Assembly (NCBI GenBank): GCA_037039925.1
Contig: JAXRKP010000241.1
Location: 85,001-149,000, forward strand
Source: Doris montereyensis
Taxonomy: Eukaryota > Mollusca > Gastropoda > Nudibranchia > Dorididae
Direction: 5' to 3'
Length of the DNA stretch: 64,000 nt
Shown piece by piece: positions 12,830-26,504 of this stretch. The notes beneath the pieces were generated by a model. It saw nothing but the letters and a program-made list of their open reading frames with translations, ran no database searches and had not been told where the DNA came from. Position 1 is the stretch's first letter; every line of letters starts with the position of its first letter. The position numbers were made by a program, and so were the translations under genes.

Positions 12830-13730
12830 ACTTTTGTGTTGTGTTTTATTTCAATTTTAATTTCAATCATCTTTATTGATCCTTTAAAAAAAGGAAATTA
12901 TACTTGTGTTATCACAATTTTTCGTTTGAAAAATAAAAGAATACATCAATGCATTCAAATTAAAAACATATTTAACTTCGTTAATCATTAAATGTTTAGA
13001 TTTTAGGAGAAGTATACAAAAATTCAAAGGTGGGTAAATAAATAGTGCGGTGAAACAATATACATACAAATTTTTTTTTTAAATTACAAAAGATAGAATA
13101 ATTATAGACAAATCAGTTTAGCTTCGTACACATTCACTAACTTATCATAAATCATTCATTCACCATCCATCAATTTACATTTCTTAAACATTGTGAGGAA
13201 AACGCCATTGTGCTTTCAAAGTAAGGTATGGTCAAACTTTCGTATGGCGCTTGGAAGAAAAGATCTAAAATATCTCTCAGTGCGGGATTTTAAATGTATA
13301 TGTCGACCGCTTCTACTACTTGTTATGGGTATGGAGAAAGAGGGTGGGTGTTGTCTGTAAGTATACTCCTGAGTTTGATCTTGCATTGAATTTTATACAG
13401 ATCTTCAAAGTTCTCCAGCTCTACATCATTTATGAGTTTTCCTATGTGTTTTAGTGTCCTATTAAATTTCTTCTTTTCTCTATCTCTTGTATTTCCTTCT
13501 CATGCAGTTATACTAAAAATAATAATACTCTTTATGCAAGCTTGATGGCAAAGTCTTATTAGAGTGTTATCAATTTGAAACTTATAAAGCTTCCTCATCA
13601 AATATATTCTTTTGTTCACATTCTTTAAAACTTTATTTGATTGTTTTTGCCATTCTAGTTTCTCGTCAAAAATTATGCCAAGATATTTATATTTATGGCG
13701 TACTTTGACAACAAACTCCAGCATGTAAAT
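12830..13730 (-). pseudogene. LINE reverse-transcriptase C-terminal fragment with 3' UTR
   Basis: On the minus strand, 13724-13500 encodes YKYLGIIFDEKLEWQKQ, YLMRKLYKFQIDN and CHQACIKSI, the post-palm part of a CR1/L2/jockey-like non-LTR reverse transcriptase. After frame breaks, RYFRSFLPSAIRKFDHTLL (13285-13225) is the usual end of such ORF2 proteins. Below 13225 comes a 3' UTR that is also found at 46740-47100. There is no palm, endonuclease or intact frame, so this is a dead 5'-truncated copy. Confidence 0.75.
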
Positions 13731-13905
13731 AAAAATAAATAAAAAAGTCCTTATAATATGTTGTTTATCAAGTGTATCTATGGCTGTGTGAAGTATGAAA
13801 GTGATTGAGCCATTAGATTTTTTAACGCAGTTTTTTAAAAATGAGTCAAAATCCCAAGTATCAGGATGTTAGCCAGGAATAAACGGACAGGGCTGAATGA
13901 GTTAA

Positions 13906-14183
13906 AATCTGCGCAGTCATGTTTGGGAAACAAACAATTTAACACCCTTTCCATTCTCTTGAACACAATATTTATCTTCACTAATAGATGAAAGAATATA
14001 CAGAAGATAAACCCAATTCAACTTTCGAATTGAAAGGAGCATACTATGCTATTGAAAACAAAAAATTATCACCTCTTTCATCTATGGTCATAGAAGAAGT
14101 CTTGAACACAGAAAATGTTGGTTATTTTTAGTTCAAAGATATTCCACCCAGAAATTCAATTCAATTTGTATAGTATAACAGAT
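13906..14183. other. Region beyond the MED25 poly(A) signal
   Basis: Apart from the MED25 3' UTR boundary, nothing is recognised. Confidence 0.4.
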
Positions 14184-14189
14184 TTTATT
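14184..14189 (-). terminator. Poly(A) signal of MED25
   Basis: AATAAA on the minus strand lies about 117 bases past the MED25 stop codon. It is the first canonical signal downstream and would give a short 3' UTR. Cleavage is inferred at roughly 14155-14175. Confidence 0.6.
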
Positions 14190-14305
14190 TCAATTGTAAC
14201 CATACAAAAAACACTGCTTTCAAATTCCCGTCACATTAGAAGACTAAAGCCTACTACAGTAGGCAGCAGATGTGCCTCACATTTACTTATGTTCCAGTCA
14301 TATCT

Positions 14306-14482
14306 TTAGAAATTGTCCGTCAAGTTAAAATCATCCATAAAGTTCTGGCTAGGAGGTGCCATCTGATTCATTCCAGTTTGCAGCTGTTGCTGATTGCCTG
14401 TGCCCATCACACCAGCTGATTGGCTTTGTGGATTCCCTCCTCTGATGTGTTGTTGATGTTGCAGAAGCTGTTGCTGGCGCAT
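14306..14482 (-). CDS. MED25: MED25 exon q (C-terminus and stop)
   Basis: This exon enters in phase 0 after tgtcaatcag and ends at TAA (14306-14308). It encodes MRQQQLLQHQQHIRGG, QTGMNQMAPPSQ and NFMDDFNLTDNF. The acidic-hydrophobic tail parallels the VMEDDILMDLI end of human MED25. The 3' UTR continues below 14306. Confidence 0.88.
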   Translation of the reverse strand: MRQQQLLQHQQHIRGGNPQSQSAGVMGTGNQQQLQTGMNQMAPPSQNFMDDFNLTDNF

Positions 14483-16693
14483 CTGATTGACAAGACGTTG
14501 AGGGAAAACAAAATGTATATCTTCAAAAATATTATTAATTTCCAACAAGTATAAAACATTACAAAAGAGATAAAAGTAACATAACATCTTCATACCCCGT
14601 TCAAGGGAGGCCAAACGAGTGAGCTTAAAATTTTCTCACCAAGGCGGATAATTCAACATAATTCATGTCCCCATGCAAGTGTGAGCTCACCAACTCTCAG
14701 TGGGCCATTTCCTTCAAAGATCTTCTCAACTCCATGGGAAGTATACGTTACAACTGCCATTAAGGTGCTTCATACCAACACTTTGAGAAGATTTTTTCAG
14801 CCTATAGCTCAGCACTCATTTACAACTGTTATGTGAAGAAAGCACAGTGAAGTACTTTTTCTCAGAGTAAAACGTCATGAAAACTACATACGCCAGCCAG
14901 TGTTGTGATGAATACCAAATCACAACATCAACATGATATTTTTTATGAGCCTCACGTCTACTTTTGCCATTTCTTTTCTATTTGTTTTGCAGATCTAAAA
15001 TTGTCTGAATTTTTAAACTGATTATACTGTTGAATCAGAGAATTTAAATAAAAAAAGGGAAAAGGTATAAGAAAAGGAAAAGCCACAGACTATTTGTGAC
15101 ACTATGATGTAGGCAGTTCAGAAGGTGAATCACAAATAAATGGTCCATTCACTGCCTCAAATATGCCTGGACATGTGATTTGATTATTTAAAAAGGAAAA
15201 TGCATGACACACACAGTCTCAAACTGTAATCAGGCAGGGGATGTGTGATTCACCTGGATTTGTGAGTTTGGGACCAAAACGTAGATTTTCTTTTCTTTGC
15301 ATATCCGGGTACAATGATCATTTATCTACAAGTTTATGGCAGAAAAATGTCCATATGACGTATACTTTTTTTAAAATACGAAATATTTTGTAGGCGCGGG
15401 TCGGTAAAAACAGTCAAAATATTGACATCCATTACCCTAATGCTGGCTGAGAAGATGGCACTGAAAACTTGTGTAATGTGGAGGCTAATCGCCAAAGCTG
15501 GCAACATAGTATTCGCCTTACTACAAGAGACGTTTGCCAACTTCGCCAAGCACTGAATGGCGTAAGAGATGGAAGACACATGTCACTGGTCTGTGTGTAT
15601 GTAAACATGCGCACAAGTATAGGAATAGAGGGAAATAACAAAAAACTGATCATTTTGACGTCTGTTTTCACAACAGTGCACATCTAAACCTAGATTTACA
15701 ATCATCTTTACGTTAGTAACAATGCCAGAGACTGTTGAAAGAGTTAGGGGGCTGCTACAAGAAGGGTAACCCGTCTGAAACGTCTTGTTTTGTCTTATTT
15801 TCTTTTCATTTCTTTACATACCTTTTTCTCGAAAGGTATTTTTTTCACATTAAAATTCTATCTCCTCCGTCATTTACTGACCGATTTGTATAACATTTGG
15901 CACACAAGTACCTCTTGGCAATGGTAATAAAATGACGTCGTTTAAAAAAAATATCACATAAACTTTTCTAGACACTTTTGTTGTAATAAAAGTGCCATTT
16001 TTATATAATTTATTTTTTCTCTCCAAAATTCATAATAAAAAAACACCATCCAAAATATAAAAAAACCCTGATGTCACTCTTTAGATATTGAATGGAGAAA
16101 AAACGATCTGTGCAGGTTTTGAGTGATTTTAATCATAACTAAGTGAGGAGATAGATTTTGAAAATTGGGTCAAAATTCAAGATGGCGGCTGGTTCCGTGG
16201 CAAACTTTTCAATGATTAATTATTGTGTAACGATAAGGATGACTATAATTTGACAGTTACTCATATATATACTAAAAATTCCCCCCCCCCCCCCCCCAAT
16301 GAAGCATTTGATGTTTTGTAATATAATATTGATGTCTAGTCTTCCTTTCATCATGAGGGGACTTGGTAGTCCACAGGTAGTGTGTTGGCCTTTCAATCAA
16401 TGGTTGACAATTCTTCTTGAGTTAATTTTAGCAAAATCTTTTCATTTCAATACATTGCTGTATTCTATTATTTATCAAATGGAAAATGTGATAACACAAA
16501 TATAATTTCCTTTTTTAAATGATTAATAAAGATAATTAAATTGAATTGATGGTCTTGAAATATGGTGGAAAACATTATTCAAACAGATCTTAAAAACAAA
16601 AAACTCATACCTGTGATATTAATAAATGTCGCAGTTGGGGGTGATTGTGATTCTGCTGCTGTTGCTGCTGTTGTTGCTGTTGTTGCTGCTGTA

Positions 16694-16724
<31 letters not shown>

Positions 16725-19700
16725 TTGCATTTGAAGTCTTTGTGCTTGTATTTGTTGTTGTTGTATCTTGGCCCTATGAGCTAGAAACAAAATTACAAAT
16801 GTAATGGTTAAATCTTAAATTGTTAAAAAAGATCAAAAGAAATCACACCAACATAAATAAAGAGAAGCCAAGTGTTCCCAGTCAGCAAAGCATTTCCATA
16901 AAACTTTTATGAAATACTGAAACAAAACCAAAATCAGATTGAAAAATTAAAGAAAATCTTCTTCCTTTACTTACACTGCGGAATGTTAATTGAAATGCAG
17001 CAGGGATTTCGCTCCTATGAATAGACTATTTTGGTTACGGTTATTCATTTCTGAAGGTTAATGTGACAATGAGAGCAAAGACTGTTTTGGTTACGGTTAT
17101 TCATTTCTGAAGGTTAATGTGACAATGAGAGCAAAGACTGTCACTGTCAGCATGGAGATGAAACAAAAATCATAAATATCACACTATGAGTATGACTGGA
17201 CCGGGACTGAGATGCATGCATGCAAGTGTAGACCAAAAGAATTTCATTTCATTTGCATTATGTCCGTGTGACTTAACTTAAATGTCTCTAATAGCACAGC
17301 TGCCAACCTTTTCAAATAGAAAAACAAAACTCTTACAGCCTGACTGAACTCATTCTATGCTAACTCGCACAATGACCCATAATACAGTGGTCTCTGCCTA
17401 ACATCCTACCAATGGGGAAACTGAGCAAGTGGGCTGGTAGCCGGACTGGGATGTTAGGCGGAGACTTTAAAATCAATCAATTTGCATATTTCAGTCAATG
17501 TGGCCGAGCGTTTGGGCGGCCGGACTGGGGATCATGAGGTCTCGAGTTCGAATCCTACCAAAGTTAGGAACGATGTTGTGTTCCTTGGAAAAGACACTTT
17601 ACACGCATTTTCCTCCTCTTTCCAGGTGCAAATGGGTACAAGCACTAGCTTTGGGAGTAAAAACCTGGGTCAGACTAGCATCCTGGCCAGGAGGTGAATA
17701 TTATCACCTGTTCCGCTTCGTACCATTATAACCGGGATAAGCTCCAGCTCTATGGACCGTAACAGTCTTGAAGGAATTTCCTTTACAGTCAACAGTCACT
17801 TTGTAGACCAATACAACTATGGAGATATGCATGGCCATAAAGGATAGAAGGGCAACCAAGATATGGACCAAACTTGTCAGTCACTCTGTAGACCATTAAA
17901 ATCAAGGAGAAATGCATGGGGATGTGGGGGGAGGGGGTGGAAGGGTGACCTATTTCTAGTCCGAGCAGGACGATTGTGCATGAATAGAATGACAAGCTTT
18001 AAGCTGTTATCCACTCACTGTTTACCCGTTGTTTACGGAAAGTCTACTGGTCAACGCATTTGCATTCAACAATAGAACGTTACACAATAATTAATCAGGT
18101 GACAAACGAGAGTAATGAACATGTCTTTTGTTCCGCCCAATAGGACGAGCGTAGTGTCCCACATATCACCCTGTATAGGTCGTATCACCCTGTATAGGTC
18201 GTATCACCCTGTATAGGTCATATCACCCTGTATAGGTCATATCACCCTGTATAGGTCATTACATTTATCATGTTCATGTGGCAAATCTAATTATCTTCCT
18301 ACATTTTTTCATTAGAGGAAGTTATTTTTCATCGCCTTTTTGTGAAAAGATTGAGTGACAATGCCTTATTGATTAATCAACTATGCCTTGATTCTGCCCC
18401 AAAAGTGGGATGGTAGACGGTGTTAGGCAGATCACTGTGTTCCAGAAAGCATTGATAATTTGACTTGTACGTGACCCCCTTTAAGGTCAATAATAAAATT
18501 GCTGGCTGGCCTGTCTGGCGAAGTGTGACGGTGGTCCTCCAAACTCAGAATGCCATCTCCGGACTCTCGTAAAACTGCCGTACTACTTTGCAGCTACCGG
18601 TAAATGTAGACTTACAGACTCAAAGCCAAAAAAAATACTCAATACTTCTTTTATGTACAGATTGGCAGCTATATAATAATATTAGTATCAATAGAACATT
18701 ACGAGAAATGTTTCTAGTTTTCATCCCCCCCTTCAATCTCCTCAATTTTCTTTTCTTATAGGGCTAACTTTTTCAAATATGTAGTTAGAATGACATTTTT
18801 TCATGGGCCTATATCTTAGGTAAGAAGCAGGGAATAAAGGAGGTGGGATTTAGAAAGGCGGAGAGGAAAAGATGTCTTGAAAATCATCAGTTAAGAATTT
18901 GACATATGCTGAGCCATTTGACCTTCAAAGGATGCAATAAACATAAAATAGTGTATTGTGAAGTACACTGGGGGTACCATGATAATGATACAGTGGCTAA
19001 CGTCATTCTTTTCATTTGTTTGTTTCTTTTAACTTGTAGCACACTTACTTTTCAAAGAGGTTTAAATAACATATTTTCTCTGTGCTTTTCAAAATAAAAC
19101 CGTAGGGAAAAATTACATACCAGCACAGAATGTCTAAGATTAATTTTAATTTAAACATGTCATGAACACAGGGAATAAAATGTAGAAAAAGAAAAGCAAA
19201 ACAATTGTACACATTCAAAACAAAATGGCAAGATAAAAAAGAAAAGACATAAAAAGCTTTGGACAGGAGAAGAAAAAAATCATGAAATTGAATAGGGAAC
19301 ATCAAAAGTGTATTGGGATAACCGTGCAGAAAAGGAAGGCTTACAAAAGAAATCTCCTGTCATAACTGACAGCCAAACATGACACAATGACAGTTTCCCA
19401 ATCAAACAAAAAAGGAAAGTTTAGGATCCTGGCCAATGTCAAGTCGTAGTCAAATCAAAGGAAAATTCTGTGGGTCCTGTCACCTGTCTATTTGCTCCAA
19501 TATTTTTACCTCCACTGCTTATCTACTCTCTCTCTCTCTCTTTCTCTCTTGCATTCTTTCTCTAATATACAAACATGTGTATGTTATACATGTATACAGA
19601 CAAACACACATCTAGATCTATCTGTCAAGTCAACCAGACAGAAAGACAAAAGGAGAGAATCTAAGAGATAAAATTGTAATCCTTGTATACAGGCATTCAA

Positions 19701-22700
19701 AACATGAGTTGATAGAATTTCTGGACTTTGTCTTGTCCATCACATGCACTGGTTTAGGAATTCATTGAGGAATCAACAAGTTAGGATATATCCTCATGTA
19801 AAAGAAAGACAGGAAAGAAGTAGGACCTGCCAGCTACATCAATCAGCCACTTACCCTCATAGCTTACACACATACAAAAAGAACATAAAGTTTATTGAAA
19901 AGAAAAATGAAACTCAAAGAACAGTCAGTCTTCAGGGGCAGACAACCCCGTCCAATCAAGCGTTTCAGCCCTCCACTTTCTTACACAATAATAACTGTAA
20001 TAGGAGCAATACTGCACCCACGTCATGACTCCTGTGTACTCTGATATCTTTTTCTTGTCTGTTCCAAAGTAGGGTCATCAACCAATACGTTCACTGACCT
20101 ATACGTTCATTAACCCATATGTTAACTGACCTATATGGTCCTTGACCTATCGTTAATGTTATTAATCTATTTACTGACTATGCTTGTTGTTGAGAATCTT
20201 TTGTGTGATTCTAACTGTCACAATCTCTCCTCGTTTCTTTTTGTGCATCCAACTGCAGGTCATTTTGATGGTTTCTGACACTTGCCATATGCCATAACAT
20301 TTATTCTATTTCTATGTATCGTATTTCTTTCAGTTTATCGATAACCTATGTGAATCTTAACAATGATTTCTTTCCTTTAATGTGAGGGGATGAATCTCAA
20401 AACAGGACTAGTATTAGTAATTTATGAAATCAAGTGAGATCTAATCAATATCTCGCCTAAAGACTAAAGAAATCTTGGGTATGCGCTCGCTCAATGGGGG
20501 AATAACTTGTGTGCGTCAAAGTGTTTAAAAAGGGGAAGCACCGTTGTCATGAACATTAAATGACAGAAGAAATGGTTTCCACTGGATTTTATAATAAAGA
20601 CTTTATACTATAGCCCTTGGAGAGAGCTTTCCTACACTGTCTATAAGAAGTGTCAGAGTGTTGTAAGAACATCAGAAAGTCTCACAAAATGGCACAGGAG
20701 TAAGACAAGGTTGCTTTTTATAATCTACATAAAAAATATTACGAAAGAAGCAAATCCCAACGCAGAATAACTAAATGAACTATTATTTACAGACAATCAA
20801 AGCATACCATGGCCCTATCTGGCTGCCCTACACAAGAACACACATATAAAAAATATCAACAAAGTATGCCTAGAACATACCATGAAAATAAGAACCAGCA
20901 AAACAGAGACCATGAAAATGAGACAAGAAACCCTGGCCCATTAGAGATGCATACATGTACAGATTTGTGATTATAAACTCAAACAGAGCAACGAGATCAA
21001 GTATTTAGGCAGCACAGTCATAGAAAATGGAAAAATAGACAAAGCAATAGAGGAGAGTCAATGCCTTCTCTTATTAACTGGCTCTATTCCTCTCTCATCC
21101 ATCTATTGAAGACAAAACAAGGAAAAATCAAGTATGTCCTCTGACTTCATTGCTCTCTCATTAATCTATTGAAGACAAAACAAGGAAACATTAATCATGT
21201 CTTTAACTGGCTTCATTACTCTCTCATCAGTCTATCTCATTGAAGACAAAACAACAAATAATCAATTTTGTCTTTAACTGGCTCCTTTGCTCTTTAATCA
21301 ATCTGTCCAATTGAAGACAAAACAATAAATCTTTGCTCTTTAATCAATCTGTCCAATTGAAGACAAAACAATAAATCTTTGCTCTTTAATCAATCTGTCC
21401 AATTGAAGACAAAACAAGGAATAATCAACTATGTCTTTAACTGACTTCATTGCTCTCTCATCAGTCTAGCTCATTGAATACAAAACAATGAATAATCAAT
21501 TATATCTTCAACTGACTTCATTGCTCTCTCATCAATCTATCCCATTGAAGACAAAACAAGGAATAATCAACTGTCTTTAACTGACTTCATTGCTCTCTCA
21601 AACGTCTATCCCATTGAAGACAAAACAAGGAATAATCAACCATGTCTTTAACTGGCTTCATTGCTCTCTCATCAATCTATCCAATTGGAGACAAAACAAG
21701 GAATAAATCAATTATGTCTTTATACCTGTATTATGTGATCAATGTCAAACATGGGCTCTAAATAAAAAAAACTACACAACAAAATAACACAGTGCGACAT
21801 GAAATGTCTTACAACAGCCAGAAGGGTAAGAAATAGAGACAGACTATCAAAGAACATGATCCGAGAGAATGTAGGAGTAACAACGCGTCTACAGTACATA
21901 GAAAACCACAGAACGAAACGGTTTGGTCATATCATAAGAATGCCACCAAATTCACCAACAGCTGGAGCATTCAACAGCAGATAAAAAAAAAACCCCATCA
22001 CAAACCACAAACCAGAGCAAAAGAAAGACTCAGAATGAGATGGATTAACAGGTTTCACGAAATGCTGAGTTAAAGTGACATTTCTCCAATGGAGACTGTA
22101 CAGAACACCCACCAAGCCCACCAGAAAAAAATACACATCTCTCCTTGACGTTGAAAGGCGTAAGAGGAAGGAAAAAGGAAAAGTTAAGCAAAAGTAAAGT
22201 AAGCTCTCCTCATACAGAATCGAGTGTAAATGGCTTCTCTGAAACAAAAACAGCAGAGAAGAGAAAGATGCAAAGCAATATTTTAAATATGAGAACATTT
22301 ATTATGTCTTACATGGAATTGAGAAATATGTTCATTCAAGTTGCCCACTGGGTTGATGAAGATGTAAAATCAGTGAGCATGCAATTACATGGGTGTACAC
22401 TATTAGATTATCAACTGATATTTGTCATAAAAACATTTTACTTCCCGTTGTACAATCACTCTGACGTCCCCATTTAATCCAAATTATTCTGTGACTGAGA
22501 GACAAATCCCAAATTACGGCATGACATGAAAGTCAAATGTATGAAAGATGAAAAGAAATTTAAAATTGGTTTGGTGTTGGCTCACCATTCCCATGACACA
22601 TTTTTTGTGTTTGGTGTTGGCTCACCATTCCCATGACACATTTTTTGTGTTAGGTGTTGGCTCACCATTCCCATGACACATTTTTTGTGTTAGGTGTTGG

Positions 22701-25700
22701 CTCACCATTCCCATGACATATTTTTTGTGTTAGGTCTTAAAGAGCTGTGCTGTATCACATCAACGCTGAAAATCGCAAACTATTCAAGTCTAAAATCAGT
22801 AACACCTTTCCCTCCCACTTTAAAAAAAATTAGGAAGCCTGTATGCTTCGTCTAGTTGGAATCTGTGGCATAAGAATCAATAAAAACCCGTATAATAACC
22901 ATATGAGCAATCCATATATCTAGTTTTTGACACTTGCAAACCGTGTATCTCTATGAAACGGAGGCGGATTTAACTTTAAACACCTAGAGGGACACTTTAA
23001 TGAACAGTAATAACAAGGAATAACAAATCAACGAATATGATGTTACAAGCACTTTCTTTTCCTTTGTGTGTAGAAGAATTGAGCTCGTTTTGGTCTTCAA
23101 TGATGCAAATTGATTGATGTCTCTTGGTTTAAGCTATTCATACTCCTTATTAAAAACTTGTAAACTGACATTTAAAACAATCAAAGCATTTAGTCGATCC
23201 TGTCCCATAGCATTTCGGAAATATCTTGTTATTCGTTTGTCATATATTTGACAGCAGACCATATGGGATGGACTACAATTGATATTTCTTATTAATCTTA
23301 ACTCTTCTTTCACATGTTTCACGTCCAAGCGACCACTTTTTGGCCAAATGCTATTCCCTCTATAATAAACAGAAGCAAAACAAACCCTCTTTTTTTCCTA
23401 CGCTAATAGACAACCATTTGACAGTATCATACGTAGATGGGTTTGAAACCCGAAACGTGATGTCTTTTAATTAATGAAGTCCTAAATGTTTTATTTGTAG
23501 CTTATCCTCATGCTTCAAACTTTTGAAGTTATTTTTAAGAACAAAATCTACCTTTAATCGTCATTAAATTAATAAACACAATAATTACAGTAATCATTAT
23601 GAGCACACAGATCAATAAATTATTATAAATCTATCCACGATAAGACTCTACAGTAACAAGTACCATCTCACTGCCCTGATCTGTTTGTAATTAGATCTAC
23701 ATACAAACAATTATCGACCAGGCAGCTGTGCTAGGCATTAAAAAGTAAATTATCAATCTTTTTTCAATTCGGGGATTTCGGAATTTTAAAGTCTAAAATA
23801 CAACTTAGAAAATTATAATTTTAATTGATATCAGTATATAAATCGATTTTAATTCATAAAACATTAATATACACGAGCAAAGCATAAAGATTAGGCTTAA
23901 AATTGTAAGCTAAATGAATAAAATAGAAAAGTTTTGCCAGTTTTCATTTACGCATGCCAATGCGCCAAACGTGGGAGACAACCAAATTGTCCCAACCAGG
24001 GTACTACCTATACTGTGAATTCCTAGGTCCCAACCAGGGTTCTACCTATACTGTGAATTCCTAGGTCCCAACCAGGGTTCTACCTATACTGTGAATTCCT
24101 AGGTCCCAACCAGGGTTCTACCTATACTGTGAATTCCTAGGTCCCAACCTATTCTCATCTGCCTTCACTTCTCCCCCGCCTTCAGCCTTCACTTTGACCT
24201 ACATTGAGTTCTCATTACGTAGCAAAGATGATCAGCTCTTGAGGACACAAACGCAAAATGCCCCCTCTCTAAAAATAGACTCACTCTCACCGCTCGCTTG
24301 GTGTTTCCCATCATCTGTCTCATCGCATCACGTGATATCACTTACAGGCTTTGTCTAACTTCTACTTCTAGATCTATCTACGAGAACTGGCACTTAAGGT
24401 TTTCAGCGCCTTCAATAAGTTTGTATTATTTTCATTCTATAGTTATATGAAGATGTATTTAACATTGGTGATTAAATTGTTGATCTGTAAGGGAGGACAC
24501 TGTCCTGTATGTCAAAGAAATCCGCCCCTGCAGTGAAAATAGATTAAAAAGGACAGAATCTTTTTTTCTCTCTCTCAAAAAAAAACTGACACGGTTGGCG
24601 ACTTTCAGCCTGACGTGTACTTCAATACTCCAAAATATCTCCAGCCAGAGCAAGTAAAAACATTTGAATGACAACATAATATGCATAACATGGTAAGAAT
24701 GGACACTTATGCCTCTTTAACCCCTCATCTAATCTGTGTAATCTACATATCGATGGTGTCAGGCACAAACCGGCCAAGTCCAAAAACATTAATTTCACAG
24801 GAGAGACAAAAAAATTGAATAATTCTCTTGAAAATCAGTTCTAAATCATAACACTTTGCATACATGAGATGGATGGGATGCTTGTTATAATGGGCTAATT
24901 ATTTTTTACATGAAATTAATTTATTACAACTTCTTGGACTTGGTTGTTTTGAGACATAAGAAATTAAAGCACTCTGCCATTTGTACCTTGACTGACCCAT
25001 TCAGTTGAAAATTGATTTGGCTGGTTTGTGCTGATATTACAAACAAAAGCTCAACTTAGCCAGTTTGATAGAACATAGTTTTGATATGTCTTCTGCTACT
25101 TTTACACAGTGTAGCTTTAGTTTCTGTTAAGATTCATAGCAATTTTTCTTAAAATTGGAAATTTCGGATTTGGACGGTTTGTGCCCAACATCGAAATGGC
25201 TTTTTAGTTTTATCTTAAGTGATGCTTAATAAGGTATAGGTTCAATGTCATCAAGTGCTCCTTACTAGGAAAGCATTAAAAAAGGAAAAACATCAATTTT
25301 CTTGACCAAGTCTAGCTTTCAAACTGTGTCTATGCACTTGTTAGTCAATGTTTGTTTTAGCCTCTTTTCCTTCTATAAGCCTGAAAGTCCCATAAGGCCA
25401 TAGTGGTTGTTTCCTAGTTGTTGATAGAAAACATTCCCAAAGAACACAGATTAGTCTTTCACTTCAATATCAACAATCTTACAACTTTAAAGCATGATAC
25501 ATCATAACCATACATATGTACGTGCATACGTATAAACCTATCCCCTGCTGTATTTCCTGTAAGCAGAAGCATACAATATTTGACATCTAATTATCTAAGG
25601 GACGTAATCTCAGATTGCTATACTTTAAAGACATCAATGGTGGTCCCATAGCCAAGGCATCAGCATGCTCCCTATTGCTCCACCTGGCCATGCAATGGTA

Positions 25701-26434
25701 GAAATGGCAGTTATGAGTACGGCTCTCTTGTTACCTTTACAAATTATTTTCCTTTGTAGGACCTTGACCAGCTAGTTCTTAAAACCATGACCAAATACAA
25801 AATGGGTTGTTTCTTTTGTTTTATACTCAAAGCCACATGCTCCCCTTTGAGAAAAATGTGATTAACGGAAGTATTCCAATTTTGTGTTAATGAACTGTAC
25901 ATTATAAACTTGTGTTACAGTTTGTGGGTAAAATAAATATCAATGAATACAAATGGCATGTATAATTCTTAAAACTGTCCATCCATAGGTGTTAAGCTTG
26001 GAGGTGTTGTAGCTGAACCGTAGTTCTGTGAGCTTGTAATCACGACCACACTGGTTCAACCCTTACGGCTGGCACAAGTGCATTTTTTTCACAATGTTGT
26101 ACTCCTAGGAAAGGTACTTAGGTGGACTATAAATCCATCTTTTTATCTTTTTCTCAATGAAAGTATACACGACCAACATGAAAGGTGACATATCTACAAA
26201 ATCAAAAGGACTGCAATACAGAATGATGCATAATGCCTGGGGAGAAACTGAGGACTAGAGTAAAAAAAATCATTATAATTTGTTTGCAAAGATCTAAAAT
26301 CTTGTTTCAATTTTGCTAAATAAAATTAGCCATGGCAGAGAGCTTGGTGAGGGGACAACATCAAGTTTTCAGGGAATTATCCTTTTGAGGTAATTTGATA
26401 CTAAATATAATAACCCTGTGTGCTTCTAGCAGTT

Positions 26435-26504
<70 letters not shown>

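Larger units (their letters stand above)
12346..13905. mobile_element. TTAA-flanked inverted-repeat DNA transposon with tandemised left end
   Basis: The left end reads TTAA then CTCATTCAGCCCTG (12346-12363). The right end reads CAGGGCTGAATGAG then TTAA (13888-13905). This gives a 14-bp perfect terminal inverted repeat with a TTAA target duplication, the signature of the piggyBac group. The left end is repeated about every 100 bp (12346, 12450, and a diverged copy near 12536). No transposase frame was seen. The interior is occupied by a minus-strand LINE fragment. Class assignment is inference from the ends only. Confidence 0.6.
17385..18437. mobile_element. CAGTG-type inverted-repeat element, pogo/Tigger-like ends
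   Basis: The left end is CAGTGGTCTCTGCCTAACAT. The right end reads, reversed, CAGTGATCTGCCTAACACC. A TA precedes the left end and a diverged TG follows the right. CAGT ends with TA targets suggest the pogo/Tigger group of Tc1-mariner, but no transposase is seen. A further internal inverted copy (GGATGTTAGGCGGAGACT) lies at 17448-17466. Confidence 0.45.
17297..18672. mobile_element. TIR element (TAGCTGCCAAC family), split by later insertions
   Basis: The left end, CAGCTGCCAACCTTTTCAAA, and the right end, AGATTGGCAGCTAT, are the inverted termini of the family seen complete at 29435-29736. The near-3' sequence ACTTACAGACTCAAAGCCAA is shared with that copy. The middle is occupied by another inverted-repeat element and a SINE. 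Confidence 0.55.

Noticed and set aside
15334..15687. Overlapping 72-83-codon frames on both strands
   Set aside because: They are open in three frames with no recognisable family. The sequence may be an unidentified repeat.
17499..17570. tRNA gene at the SINE head
   Set aside because: A and B boxes are present, but no cloverleaf can be closed and the head is fused to a SINE body. The same holds for 47455-47520 and 62110-62190.
19744..20028. 94-codon plus-strand frame
   Set aside because: It has no domain, biased low-information composition, and lies within a MED25 intron without any supporting signal.
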